From the NCBI RefSeq assembly GCF_000317105.1, contig NC_019693.1, forward strand, positions 6,697,227-6,761,226: DNA of 64,000 bases, in the 5' to 3' direction. The DNA comes from Oscillatoria acuminata PCC 6304. GTDB lineage: Bacteria; Cyanobacteriota; Cyanobacteriia; Cyanobacteriales; Laspinemataceae. The notes under the pieces are model-generated. The model saw only the letters and a list, made by a program, of their open reading frames with translations. It did no database searches and had not been told where the DNA came from. Shown in pieces: positions 9,127 through 17,595 of the stretch (position 1 is its first letter; each line of letters opens with the position of its first letter). The position numbers were made by a program, and so were the translations under genes.

Positions 9127-9232
9127 GTTTTGCGCGATCGCCAGTCTACTGTACTGTCTTCCCAGAAGCCATGCCGGAGGTGGTCATGCATCAGCTAACC
9201 CACTGGACTTTAGAAGTTTGCGGTGGAAACCC

Positions 9233-9265
9233 AAAAAAAAGCCCCCATCGATCGGGGCTTTTTTT
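9233..9265 (-). terminator. Rho-independent-type terminator, probably bidirectional
   Basis: An A-run, GCCCC, an eight-base loop containing ATCGAT, GGGGC and a T-run. It lies about 75 bp past the stop of the minus-strand small ORF at 9340-9492 and about 185 bp past the plus-strand ORF ending at 9048, so it could serve both. Confidence 0.75.
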
Positions 9266-9339
9266 GCTTGAAAAGGTGAAATATCAGTAAATCCAAAGAA
9301 TTAACATCCTGGGACTGCCAGGGTAACAGGGTTGGAGAT

Positions 9340-9492
9340 TTAAAGCGTCCAGCTTGCTTCGTGGAGGCGATGCTTCCGAAAACTGGCCCGGATGTGGCTG
9401 GAATAGCTGACTGCGCGCAGGAACTGTTCGGCCAATTCTTTGATGGAGTTCGACAGGGGTCGAGATGTCGTCGTTTGAGTGTCATTTTCCAT
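9340..9492 (-). CDS. Small hypothetical protein of 50 residues
   Basis: ATG at 9492 with AGAGGA upstream, stop at 9340. The product begins MENDTQTTTSRPLSNSIKEL and contains a long predicted amphipathic helix (IKELAEQFLRAVSYSSHIRA) rich in Arg near its end. The good ribosome-binding site and a strong terminator on the 3' side support a real transcript. Function unknown. A longer ORF in a different frame on the same strand (start 9485) is less protein-like. Confidence 0.5.
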   Translation of the reverse strand: MENDTQTTTSRPLSNSIKELAEQFLRAVSYSSHIRASFRKHRLHEASWTL

Positions 9493-9745
9493 GACTTGAT
9501 CCTCTTTTTCTGGATAAGGGTTGGCAGAGTTGTCGAGTTCTAACCATCCTAGTTCTAGCTTACATCACCCGAAACCATTTATTAACAGAGAATTTATAAC
9601 GACCTGAAAATGGGAAACAGGATAGGATTTCAACTCAACAGTTATATTGTCCCATTTTTTTACAAGGTAGCCGGTGATGATATAGGGTAGAACTGGGTGA
9701 TACTTTCGCCCATCATTGGCGATCGCGGTCACAGGTTCAAGGGGT

Positions 9746-9868
9746 TTAGGCAACCCGCATCAATAGCACCAGGTCACTTTCAACCGTAGGCGGAGGCGGG
9801 GGTGAGGTTTCGGAGGAAACGGGATTGGACTCAGGAGATTTTTGGAAGAAGTAGGTAATAATTTCCAT
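9746..9868 (-). CDS. Possible 40-residue small protein
   Basis: The minus-strand ORF MEIITYFFQKSPESNP continues through a SPPPPPT stretch to stop at 9746. There is no strong ribosome-binding site. It is kept because it fills a gap, lies on the same strand as the neighbouring 50-residue ORF and has low-complexity but protein-like composition. Could be spurious. Confidence 0.3.
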   Translation of the reverse strand: MEIITYFFQKSPESNPVSSETSPPPPPTVESDLVLLMRVA

Positions 9869-10050
9869 GATAGATGCGTTTTTTAGTTCGATGAATCAAC
9901 TATGAGCTATTGTGGAAACTACTGACGAGAGCTTGTGGCACTCTTTAAATTGGTTATTTCATCTTCCCGGTGCAACGGTTTCAACCCTCCCAACACCGTT
10001 GAAACAGTGGACAGTTGGAAAAGTGGCGATCGCACCCGAACTAGGATAAA

Positions 10051-10479
10051 ATGCTGAGTGTTACTGCCGCCTTTCCCCAATCCCTCATGGTTCTATCTGA
10101 CCCCTCCACTGCTCATCCCGGGCCGGATCCAGCTCACGATCACGATTCCGACGGGTTCCACACCCACCCGAGTCATGATCATGACTCAGACAGGCACTCC
10201 CATGTTCATGTTCACAGCGAAGAATCCCTACGTCGCCTCGTCAATCGCCTCTCTCGCATTGAAGGCCATATCCGGGGCATTAAAACAATGGTTCAAGAAA
10301 GCCGTCCCTGTCCGGAAGTCCTCTTACAAGTGGCTGCCGTTCGGGGTGCACTCGATCGCGTTGCCCGAATCGTCCTAGACGAACACCTTACCGAATGCCT
10401 CGCCCGCGCTGCCAAAGAGGGCCATATCGAAGACGAAATTGAAGAACTCAAGGCCGCCCTCGATCGCTTTCTGCCCTAG
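10051..10479 (+). CDS. CsoR/RcnR-family metal-sensing repressor, InrS-like
   Basis: A 142-residue protein whose ATG at 10051 has AGGA five bases upstream. A His/Asp-rich region (residues about 20-55, many HDHD and HSHVHVH motifs) precedes the all-helical CsoR domain. The metal-site fingerprint is visible: a His in HVHSEE, the Cys in SRPCPEVL, and His and Cys in DEHLTECL. This HCHC pattern fits the nickel sensor InrS rather than the Cys-His-Cys copper sensor. InrS represses nickel-export genes until metal binds. No exporter is adjacent here, so its target may be elsewhere. The His-rich arm may itself bind metal. Confidence 0.85.
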   Translation: MLSVTAAFPQSLMVLSDPSTAHPGPDPAHDHDSDGFHTHPSHDHDSDRHSHVHVHSEESLRRLVNRLSRIEGHIRGIKTMVQESRPCPEVLLQVAAVRGALDRVARIVLDEHLTECLARAAKEGHIEDEIEELKAALDRFLP

Positions 10480-10503
10480 CCACCACCGAGCGTTAGTGTC
10501 GCT

Positions 10504-10863
10504 TTAGAGTAAAATCGTTTCAATCGAGCTACTCACTAACGCTAAAGCCAATGCACCAAAAATAGCCGTCGTGATGCCTTTCTCCAACCGAAAACCGGGA
10601 ACCACACGGGCAGCGAGGGCAAAGATCATCACGTTCATCACAAAGGCGAATAATCCAGACAATAAGCCCAAGGTTAGCACGTTTGGGATGAAAAACACGG
10701 CTTTGAGCAGGGGTAAAATTAGCACATTTAATCCCCCCAATGCCGCCGCCGCCATCAGCGCTTTTGGAGGACTATCAATCTGAATCCCCAAGGGCAATCG
10801 AGAAATCAACAGCAAGCTACTAAACGTGACTAACCAAGCAATCAAAATATCTACGAGTTGCAT
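10504..10863 (-). CDS. Phage-holin-4 / YvlD-like membrane protein
   Basis: A 119-residue very hydrophobic protein with about four membrane helices. AAGGA lies seven bases before the ATG. The pattern (VDILIAWLVTFSSLLLISRL, then GGLNVLILPLLK, a Pro-containing third helix and VVPGFRLEKGITTAIFGALA) matches the phage_holin_4_2/YvlD family of small inner-membrane proteins common in cyanobacteria. Despite the name, members are not shown to be lysis proteins. It is convergent with the CsoR-family gene, and no operon is evident. Confidence 0.8.
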   Translation of the reverse strand: MQLVDILIAWLVTFSSLLLISRLPLGIQIDSPPKALMAAAALGGLNVLILPLLKAVFFIPNVLTLGLLSGLFAFVMNVMIFALAARVVPGFRLEKGITTAIFGALALALVSSSIETILL

Positions 10864-11023
10864 TGTTATATTTTCCTTTAAAGTAAGAGGGTGAAATTTT
10901 CACTCTTTTACCGTATCTCTTACTTCACTCCCTTTACCTCTGCTTTTAGATATAAATCTCTCTCTGCCAAAAGGTGATTATTCAGCTTGTAGGGGTTGAT
11001 GCGTAAGTCCGGGCTAAATGAAA

Positions 11024-11054
11024 TGTAGAGGCGATTCGCTTTCTCGCCTCTACA
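11024..11054. repeat. 31-bp palindrome of the TGTAGAGGCGATTCGCTTTCTC class (family D core)
   Basis: TGTAGAGGCGA and TCGCCTCTACA arms around a TTCGCTTTC loop. The same core occurs at 15192-15222, and a related one at about 52951-52976. GATGCGTAAGTCC lies just upstream (about 10999), matching the terminal repeat of the full element at 15157-15253. Confidence 0.65.
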
Positions 11055-11131
11055 TTGAGGATTGCACGGATTCAGAGTCAGGTCAGCCGGATGTAGACTG
11101 GCTTTATACTGCCTCTACATCCGAAGGTTGA

Positions 11132-13441
11132 TTAGGCTTCAATCACCACCCGGAGGTTACCGCGTTTTTTGGTAACTCGGCAGGCAGTGGTGCTTCCGGA
11201 CCGCTCAAATTCTAAATCCAGGAGAGTGGAACCGACGCGCAGATTCTGGATGGACAGACGTTCGATCGCCTCCGGTAGGGCGGGGTCAATGATTCGCAGA
11301 TAATTTCCTGGCGCATCCGGGACGAGATTCGCCATTGTATGAATGAACTGGAAAATACTGCCACTCGCCCAGGCTTGGGGAGAACAGGCGACGGGATACT
11401 GGACGGGTTCACTCCTTTCACTGCGATCATGCCCGCAGAACAGTTCGGGAGGCCGTTGATAAGGCTGCATGATGGTCATATCCAGGATACTTTCCGTCAC
11501 TTCCAGGGATTGATCAATGTACCCTTGCGATCGCAATCCCAACGCAATCAAGGCATTATCATGAGGCCACACCGACCCCGTATGATATCCCATTGGATTA
11601 TAGGCCGGAGATAAGCTGCTGAGGGTGCGAATTCCCCATCCACTAAACATATCCGGCGCAAGAAGTCGTTCCGCCACACTTTGGGCTTTTTCTGGGGTAA
11701 AAATGCCCAAGTTCAAACAATGACCGGGATTGGAGGAAATGCCATCAATTGGGTTGCCTTCCCCATCCAAGGCTAAGGCGCAGAAATCCAGGTCTGAGAC
11801 CCAAAAATCCCGGTTGAAGCGGTTTTTCAGATTGCGGGCTTCTTCTTCCCAGCGTTCGGCCAAATCCAGGCGTTTTTTCAAGCGGGCGAGTTCGCTGAGA
11901 CGCTGTTTGGCAGCATACACATATCCCTGCACTTCACATAAGGCGATCGGGGCGTTGGCTATTTTGCCATCGCGATCGACGATGCAATCATTGGAGTCTT
12001 TCCACCCTTGGTTTGCCAATCCGCGATTGGATTTACAGGCGTAGGTGAGATAACCGCTGGATTCCATCTCGCGGTCAATCCATTCCATCGCCGCGATCGC
12101 ATTCGTCCAGAGGCGATCGAGGGTATCGCGATCGTGAGTCCAAGCATAATATTCCGCATACAGCATCAACCACAGCGGGGTTGCATCAACGGTTCCATAA
12201 TAGGGGGTATGGGGAACTTCATTACATCGCGCCATTTCCCCTAAGCGGATTTCGTGCAAAATTTTGCCCGGTTGTTCATCCCGCCATTCATCCCAGGTTT
12301 TACCTTGATATTCCGCCAAAATTTCCAGGGTCGATCGCGCGATCGCAGGGTCTAAAATCAGGGTTTGAGATGCAGCAATAATTGAGTCTCGTCCAAACAA
12401 GGTTGAAAACCAGGGAATGCCTGCCGATAGCGCTTTCCCTTTCCCCCAACTTTGCCTGAGCAAATAAATATCTTGTTCGGCTTGCGCGATCGCCTCATTG
12501 ATGGCTTTATTATTAGTGCGAATCTGCGTCGCCAAATTGCGCCATTCTTCCTCTTCCATCAAAACCGATGCTTTGGCCTGGGTCAGGCTTCCTGGGGTAT
12601 TTCCAGCGGTTGTAGGCCGGCTGTCTGTGAGCAGTTGCAGACGATACCCGAAGACTTGGGTTTCATGAGAGTCCAATTCTAAGTTCCAAACGGCAGTATA
12701 TCCGTCCAGATAATCCGGTTGACGATGGACAAAATTGATGCGGGATTCCATCACCGAACCGTCAAGTCCTTTGTAGGCTAACATCAGTTCCTGGGAAGAT
12801 TTCATCCCCGAGGAAGTCCGCGATCGCCCGGGTGTGTCTTCTTCTTTCATCCGTTCAGGATTATCCCCGAATTCCCCTGCACCATTGCCATTGTGCGACC
12901 CATTCTCCGGTTGTTCCTGTCGCAAAAGTTGGCCGCGTCCTTCCCGATTAAATCCCCGAATTTCAAACAAGTCTACAAAATCAGCCCCAAAGCTGAGAGT
13001 GAGTTGAAATTTAACCGGCTGAGTGTTATAGTTTGTTACCTTGAGTTCTTCAAACAATCCACCATTCAAGATAATATCGCGTTGAATGCCAATTGTCTCC
13101 GCCCGAATGCGATCGCCGATGCGGGGATTCGCGCACAATACCGACATGGCGAAGCCCTTGCGAGCATTACTACTCAGCAGAATGGGGGCATGACCCTCGA
13201 TTTGCAATTCTAACCGACTTAAAAAGCGGGTATCGTGACAGAATAACCCCATGCTGCCTTGACGTTCATCCGTCAGCAAACCCGCGATATTGCCAATGGT
13301 ATCGGTAATTAAAAATAGGTCGTCATCTTTGAGGGTGAGGGTCGGTTGGGGATGTTCACTCACCACACTCGGCCATTGGGAGATCGCTGCTGCTTCGGCG
13401 GGAACGAATAATTTCCCTTCGATTTCTACGGTATCTGACAT
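11132..13441 (-). CDS. Amylo-alpha-1,6-glucosidase / glycogen-debranching-type glycoside hydrolase
   Basis: A 769-residue cytosolic protein. The N-terminal beta domain (about residues 35-275) starts after DDDLFLITDTIGNIAGLLTD and contains GLFCHDTRFLSRLE, the signature of the GDE N-terminal (bis) domain. The C-terminal alpha/alpha-barrel has the family block FSTLFGRDSIIAASQ and later GYHTGSVWPHDNALIALG, where catalytic acid residues of the fold reside. A low-complexity insertion near residue 180-215 is rich in Gly/Asn/Glu. Homologues are annotated as amylo-alpha-1,6-glucosidases, but substrate (glycogen, trehalose-like or compatible-solute glucosides) is not settled. The glycosyltransferase gene upstream on the same strand suggests a shared sugar pathway. 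ATG has AGGA close upstream. Confidence 0.87.
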   Translation of the reverse strand: MSDTVEIEGKLFVPAEAAAISQWPSVVSEHPQPTLTLKDDDLFLITDTIGNIAGLLTDERQGSMGLFCHDTRFLSRLELQIEGHAPILLSSNARKGFAMSVLCANPRIGDRIRAETIGIQRDIILNGGLFEELKVTNYNTQPVKFQLTLSFGADFVDLFEIRGFNREGRGQLLRQEQPENGSHNGNGAGEFGDNPERMKEEDTPGRSRTSSGMKSSQELMLAYKGLDGSVMESRINFVHRQPDYLDGYTAVWNLELDSHETQVFGYRLQLLTDSRPTTAGNTPGSLTQAKASVLMEEEEWRNLATQIRTNNKAINEAIAQAEQDIYLLRQSWGKGKALSAGIPWFSTLFGRDSIIAASQTLILDPAIARSTLEILAEYQGKTWDEWRDEQPGKILHEIRLGEMARCNEVPHTPYYGTVDATPLWLMLYAEYYAWTHDRDTLDRLWTNAIAAMEWIDREMESSGYLTYACKSNRGLANQGWKDSNDCIVDRDGKIANAPIALCEVQGYVYAAKQRLSELARLKKRLDLAERWEEEARNLKNRFNRDFWVSDLDFCALALDGEGNPIDGISSNPGHCLNLGIFTPEKAQSVAERLLAPDMFSGWGIRTLSSLSPAYNPMGYHTGSVWPHDNALIALGLRSQGYIDQSLEVTESILDMTIMQPYQRPPELFCGHDRSERSEPVQYPVACSPQAWASGSIFQFIHTMANLVPDAPGNYLRIIDPALPEAIERLSIQNLRVGSTLLDLEFERSGSTTACRVTKKRGNLRVVIEA

Positions 13442-13585
13442 AATCCTCAGACTTGCGCGTACACATTAAAAAGGCAGCCGCAGAAATTTAGACTGAGCCA
13501 AATTTTTTACGACCGCCTATTTTATTATAGCTTTCTATTTGAGGATGACCGGGGTTGGGGTTAGAAACCGGGTTTCTGGAGAAAG

Positions 13586-13800
13586 CAACAACCTGCGGGG
13601 GTTAAAACCCTAGACCTGTCAAGGTGTATTGATTTGTCGGAGTAAATGCTCGAAGCCCTGAATTGGGCATAAATTTAATGACGAAAAATCGTTATTTCTT
13701 GTAGGGGCGCAATGCGCAGGCCCTCCGGAGGGCCTGCGCATTGCGCCCCTACAATCTACACACCTTGACAGGGCTAGGTTTTAACCCCCGCCGGTTGTTG
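13586..13800. repeat. Nested inverted repeat with a 56-bp perfect palindrome
   Basis: Outer arms: CAACAACCTGCGGGGGTTAA... (from 13586), ending GGTGT near 13627, and the inverse from about 13760 to GTTGTTG at 13800. Inside is a perfect palindrome at 13699-13754 with 28-base arms, starting TTGTAGGGGCGCAATGCGC. The arms share wording with the CCGGCGGGGGTT repeats between leuC and leuD. It fills the gap between the glycosyltransferase and the glycoside hydrolase genes and would form a very stable RNA hairpin between them. Confidence 0.8.
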
Positions 13801-13864
13801 CTACCGCACAAATCGGGTTTTTTGTCCTATACCTCTGGGTAGATTATTTGATGCCATGTTCAAC

Positions 13865-14941
13865 TTAGGCAACACTCAAACGACTACTGAAGACTTTCCC
13901 ATTTTTGGTGAAACGTTCTGCCAGGATTTGCTGATACACTGCTTCATACCCCTCGGTCATGCGGGCTACGCTGAAGTGAGACAGGACGCGATCGCGACAG
14001 TCGTAACGGTTCAAATCTACCGCTGGATCAATTGACGCGATGCACTCTTCCACCGTTCGGCACAAAAAGCCAGTTTTCCCATGGGCGATGACTTCGGGGG
14101 TTGACCCCATTTCCATCGCAATCACGGGGGTTCCCGTTGCCATTGATTCAATCATCACCAATCCAAAGGGTTCGCGCCAGGTAATTGGGAATAACGTTGC
14201 TACTGCGCCTCCCATTAACTCACATTTCTGAGCGTGGTTAGCTTCTCCTAAATATTGGATCTGCTCACCGTCAATCTGGGGGGCTATCTCCTGCTCAAAA
14301 AACTCGTGATCGACCTGATCGACTTTCCCCGCCATCTTTAACCGCCAACCGGAACGCTTGGCAATCTCGATCGCCAAATGCGGACCTTTTTCTGGGGACA
14401 GTCTGCCTAAAAACGCCAGATAGGGGGGAGTTTCCGGTTGCGATCGAAACTCATAAATGTTCGGATCAATGCCATTATAAACCGTGTCCACACAGTTGAG
14501 TCCTAATTGTGGCTCTCTTTGTGCATGAGAGATGCTCACATAATGTTGATTCCGAGCATAGGTAAAGAGCTTTTGATTATCCGGCGTGAAAATCCCATGC
14601 AAGGTGTGAACCGTCGGGGTTTTCACCAGATTAGCGTAAGAGAGCGCACTCGCCCCCATATGTGAGTGAATAATATCAAACTCATCGGCTCGTTCGTACA
14701 CCTGACTCAGTTGGAGCATTTCATAAATGCCATATTCCTTCACCGTCGGGTCTGTGCGAATGGCTCTGGGATGTACGGATTCTAGCTGGGCTAAAGTCAC
14801 GGAATCCCCGGTAGCAAATAAAGTGACTTCATGTCCTCGGCGAACCAGCTCATCGGTGAGTAGACCTACGACTAATTCTATACCACCATAAGCCGGAGGG
14901 GGGACTCGTTCCCACAATGGCGCGACTTGGGCGATCCGCAT
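13865..14941 (-). CDS. Glycosyltransferase family 4 (GT-B fold)
   Basis: A 358-residue protein. AGGAGAG precedes the ATG by about eight bases. The N-terminal Rossmann domain carries PPAYGGIELVVGLLTDELVRRGHEVTLF (quoted in part: YGGIELVVGLLTDEL). The C-terminal domain has the nucleotide-sugar motif EPFGLVMIESMATGTPVIA, i.e. the EX7E pattern, then GSTPEVIAHGKTGFLC. This is a retaining GT4 enzyme, related to glycogen/sucrose-synthase-like and mannosyl transferases; donor and acceptor cannot be named. Upstream of the glycoside hydrolase gene on the same strand, with a large hairpin repeat between, so joint transcription is possible. Confidence 0.88.
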   Translation of the reverse strand: MRIAQVAPLWERVPPPAYGGIELVVGLLTDELVRRGHEVTLFATGDSVTLAQLESVHPRAIRTDPTVKEYGIYEMLQLSQVYERADEFDIIHSHMGASALSYANLVKTPTVHTLHGIFTPDNQKLFTYARNQHYVSISHAQREPQLGLNCVDTVYNGIDPNIYEFRSQPETPPYLAFLGRLSPEKGPHLAIEIAKRSGWRLKMAGKVDQVDHEFFEQEIAPQIDGEQIQYLGEANHAQKCELMGGAVATLFPITWREPFGLVMIESMATGTPVIAMEMGSTPEVIAHGKTGFLCRTVEECIASIDPAVDLNRYDCRDRVLSHFSVARMTEGYEAVYQQILAERFTKNGKVFSSRLSVA

Positions 14942-15156
14942 ATAAATCTCTCCTGATTTTAGGGAAAAAAATTAATGTTCAAAAGGCTGGTCAAGGAATT
15001 AAAACCAGCGTGGTTTATTCTTTAACAGCACTTTAAATAAAGTGCGATGAATTCGTCAATTGCCCGTTAGTACGGAAAACCGCCCGATGTCAAGTTCGGT
15101 AAGCTCGACTTATTGGAGTCTTCTGGTTTAACTTATCTATGCTAAAAGCTCCCGGG

Positions 15157-15253
15157 ACTTACGCAATCTATAACATTGATCCCTAATAATGTGTAGAGGC
15201 GATTCGCTTTCTCGCCCCTACATTTAGGGTGGGTTTTCTAAATATGCGTAAGT
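15157..15253. repeat. Short inverted-repeat element, family D, complete copy
   Basis: Terminal repeats ACTTACGCA (15157) and TGCGTAAGT (ending 15253) surround the palindrome 15192-15222 (TGTAGAGGCGATTCGC...CCCCTACA). A second complete copy with AGGACTTAGGCAA ends lies at 52915-53013. About 97 bp with no coding content. It sits in the gap 14942-15375, which otherwise shows no gene. Confidence 0.7.
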
Positions 15254-15375
15254 GCTGTCCGAGTCGCAGAATCCGTCACTGTCGTTCGGTTTTGCTCACT
15301 ATAACTCTGGGGTTAGGCTTGCTATCTTAGAACTATAGAAACCGTAAAGATGGACTATCCAAGGGAAATAAAAGC

Positions 15376-15714
15376 ATGAACAATTTATCGAATCGCGGGC
15401 ATTCCTTCTTTGGCAAAGATTCGGAAGACCAAAATAGCCTCTGGGAATATATGCAAGAACTGCACCCCGAGACGATCGCCAAACTGTCGCAACCTTCCAG
15501 TGCAGCGGCTGAAATCATGGAACGGAACCTCAGAGGAATGTTAGGCGCTTTGCCTTCGGAACATTTCGGTGTTACCATCACCACCAGTCGGGAAAATTTG
15601 GGTCGGATGTTAGCTTCGGCGATGATGAGTGGTTATTTTTTACATAATGCCGAACAGCGACAAGTGTTAGAACAGTCCCTCAAAACAGGGGCGCTCGACT
15701 CTTCGGAATCCTAA
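15376..15714 (+). CDS. DUF760 family protein
   Basis: A 112-residue soluble protein. ATG at 15376 follows AGGGAAAT. The block LWEYMQELHPETIAKLSQPS followed by EIMERNLRGMLGALPSEHFGV and LGRMLASAMMSGYFLHNAEQR is the DUF760 signature shared by cyanobacteria and plant chloroplast proteins. The biochemical role of the family is not established. It is convergent with the ccmP gene and appears to be a single-gene unit. Confidence 0.85.
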   Translation: MNNLSNRGHSFFGKDSEDQNSLWEYMQELHPETIAKLSQPSSAAAEIMERNLRGMLGALPSEHFGVTITTSRENLGRMLASAMMSGYFLHNAEQRQVLEQSLKTGALDSSES

Positions 15715-15750
15715 AGGCGGTAGGGTAGGCGGCGAATTTGATCCCGGTGA

Positions 15751-16392
15751 TTATTCCTTACGTTTTTGCATCGGGTGTTCACGTCCCACAATATTTTCAA
15801 TCGCTGCTACCGCCGCCGCCGAACCCGCTAAAATATCCCGTTCTTCTCCGCCGAGATAGAGACGGCCAAAACTGCCCACGGCTTGAACTTGTAAGATATT
15901 AATCAACGCGGCTTTTTCGGCCTCATTGGCAGCTAAAGCAGCATAGGCAGCGGGTTCCACTTCCAAAACGTACAAGGTTTGACCCGCTAGAAGCATTTGT
16001 CCCCGGCGGTTACGATTGATCAGTTGAGTTTGATGGGGATCGACATTGCGGATAATTTGACTCGACACAATGCGCGGTTTGAGGCGATCGCGTTCCTTCA
16101 CCCCCAGGGCCTCCAAAATCGCTCCACCGGCAGCCCTCGTTTCCCCTTGGGAACTGGAATGAATTTCCAGTAATCCATACAATCTTTCTACAAATTGCAC
16201 CCCCGGACGCACCGATGTCGATTTCAGGGCGATATCGGTGATTCGGTTGATTTCAATGCCGGGAGAGATTTCAATCCACAGGGAGGCATCTCCGGGTAGG
16301 GGTAAGAACCCCAGGGCCACAGTCCCGATATAGGCGGCGTGTTGGGACTGCAAGTTGTCTAAAAATACATAACTTCGTAGTTCGATCCCCAA
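15751..16392 (-). CDS. ccmP: CcmP, tandem BMC-domain carboxysome shell protein
   Basis: 213 residues, the same length as Synechococcus elongatus CcmP. TTG start at 16392 with AGGAGA eight bases upstream. Two bacterial-microcompartment domains: residues about 1-105 ([20 protein letters not shown]) and 106-213 ([35 protein letters not shown], quoted in part: [17 protein letters not shown]). CcmP forms stacked pseudohexameric trimers in the beta-carboxysome shell with a gated pore thought to pass larger metabolites such as 3-phosphoglycerate or RuBP. As usual it lies outside the main ccm operon. Recognition is from overall sequence. Confidence 0.9.
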   Translation of the reverse strand: MGIELRSYVFLDNLQSQHAAYIGTVALGFLPLPGDASLWIEISPGIEINRITDIALKSTSVRPGVQFVERLYGLLEIHSSSQGETRAAGGAILEALGVKERDRLKPRIVSSQIIRNVDPHQTQLINRNRRGQMLLAGQTLYVLEVEPAAYAALAANEAEKAALINILQVQAVGSFGRLYLGGEERDILAGSAAAVAAIENIVGREHPMQKRKE

Positions 16393-16604
16393 GGTTTAAG
16401 TCTCCTGTGTTCGGGCAAACAGCCCACTGTGCTGCAACCTTCGAGTGTATCGTATTTTCGGGACCCGTTGGCCGTCATAGAAGGAGAAACCTCAAGAGGA
16501 GGGGTCAGCCATTCTGGAAGAAGGCCCAGGGATGGCCTGATTCTGATCGCGATCGCTGAATCTGAGGTTGTCTTGAATTGTTCCAATCCTGTCATGGCGA
16601 TCGC

Positions 16605-16880
16605 TCAAGGGGAAAATTCGGGGGAAGTATTTTCCTGGACCACCGATCGCACTTCACTGGGAGAGAGTGCTACGAGTTTTTCCGTTGCTTTAACTTGGGT
16701 GGGTTGATTTTCCAATTGTTGACGTTCTAGCAGTCCCCATTCGATCGCCATTTTCGTATAGCGCCGAGACGCCGCGCGATCGATTCCTAGGGACTCTGCC
16801 ACCTCGTTCAAACTTAACCATTCCGGTTGATTGCGGAGTCGATGTAAATAGCGCGTGAGAATATCCTGATTGACTTTCAT
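16605..16880 (-). CDS. Small helix-turn-helix protein
   Basis: Starting at the second ATG (16880) the product is 91 residues: MKVNQDILTRYLHRLRNQPE, then WLSLNEVAESLGIDRAASRR, which reads as a helix-turn-helix, and KMAIEWGLLERQ completing a winged-helix-like core. The C-terminal 30 residues are polar. An alternative ATG at 16925 adds 15 residues that look less protein-like; neither start has a strong ribosome-binding site. Possibly a DNA-binding regulator of unknown target. Confidence 0.6.
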   Translation of the reverse strand: MKVNQDILTRYLHRLRNQPEWLSLNEVAESLGIDRAASRRYTKMAIEWGLLERQQLENQPTQVKATEKLVALSPSEVRSVVQENTSPEFSP

Positions 16881-17032
16881 GTTGGGGTCACGACAAACAT
16901 TGCCTCGGGGATCTGCACCCTTCATGATAGAGCATCTGCAATCCTCAACTCAACCGGATCCACAGAAGAATTCATTGCCTCGGGGATGAAAGTCCCTACC
17001 CCGGCGATCGGGGAGGGAATCCCTGGAATCCC

Positions 17033-17230
17033 CTAATCAATATTGGCGATGGTAAATCCCATCTGACATTGATAGCGGTCCGGTTGAGCCTCCGAGCATT
17101 TTGTCATCACATAACCACAACTGAGTTGTCCCCCCCGCCACCGGGGTTGACCACTAGCATCCGCAAGTAAACAGCTTTGACAGACTTGCCGGGGAGCCAG
17201 CACTTGATTTTCCATTACAATAACCAGCAT
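17033..17230 (-). CDS. Small Cys-rich protein, probable metal-binding, cyanobacterial
   Basis: 65 residues from ATG 17230, which has a perfect AGGAGG six bases upstream; that decides the start over a GTG at 17260. Six Cys/Met-rich positions include RQVCQSCLLADASGQPRW, LSCGYVMTKCSEAQ and YQCQMGF. The spaced CxxC and single cysteines suggest a zinc or iron-sulfur site, although the fold is not recognised. I believe similar proteins are widespread in cyanobacteria. It sits divergently from glyA. Confidence 0.7.
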   Translation of the reverse strand: MLVIVMENQVLAPRQVCQSCLLADASGQPRWRGGQLSCGYVMTKCSEAQPDRYQCQMGFTIANID

Positions 17231-17412
17231 TCGAGACCTCCTGGCGATCGCCGATGCCACTGCATCTATCTTAGGTCAACACTTTTGAAATCCTGGGAAA
17301 TTTTCGCTAGAGCTTAACGTTTTGTGATAATAGGAACCGTATCTTCCGTTGCATTTTTCCAAATTTTTGGCCCAAATCCCAACTTGCCACCGCCTGTTTC
17401 AGTAAGGCTCAG

Positions 17413-17442
17413 TTTCAGACGGGCTGAAAATTGTACTATAAT
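17413..17442 (+). promoter_or_regulatory. Probable glyA promoter
   Basis: TTTCAG at 17413-17418 and TATAAT at 17437-17442, 18-bp spacer, about 155 bp upstream of the glyA start. The -10 is canonical and the -35 weak. Confidence 0.4.
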
Positions 17443-17595
17443 CAAGAGTCTCCAATCCGGGAAATTTCCCGATCGCCCCCCGGTGGCCCTGTGCGATTTT
17501 GGCTTCTGCACTCCCGCTCCATCAAACCGTGTAGTCACTCTAGCCAATTTCCTGAGATTTGTGATAGTTTTGTTTTCTTCCATAGAGGTTCAGCC

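Noticed and set aside
9361-9543. 60-codon plus-strand ORF opposite the 50-residue small ORF
   Set aside because: No ribosome-binding site, and the minus-strand ORF has a better start and a terminator behind it.
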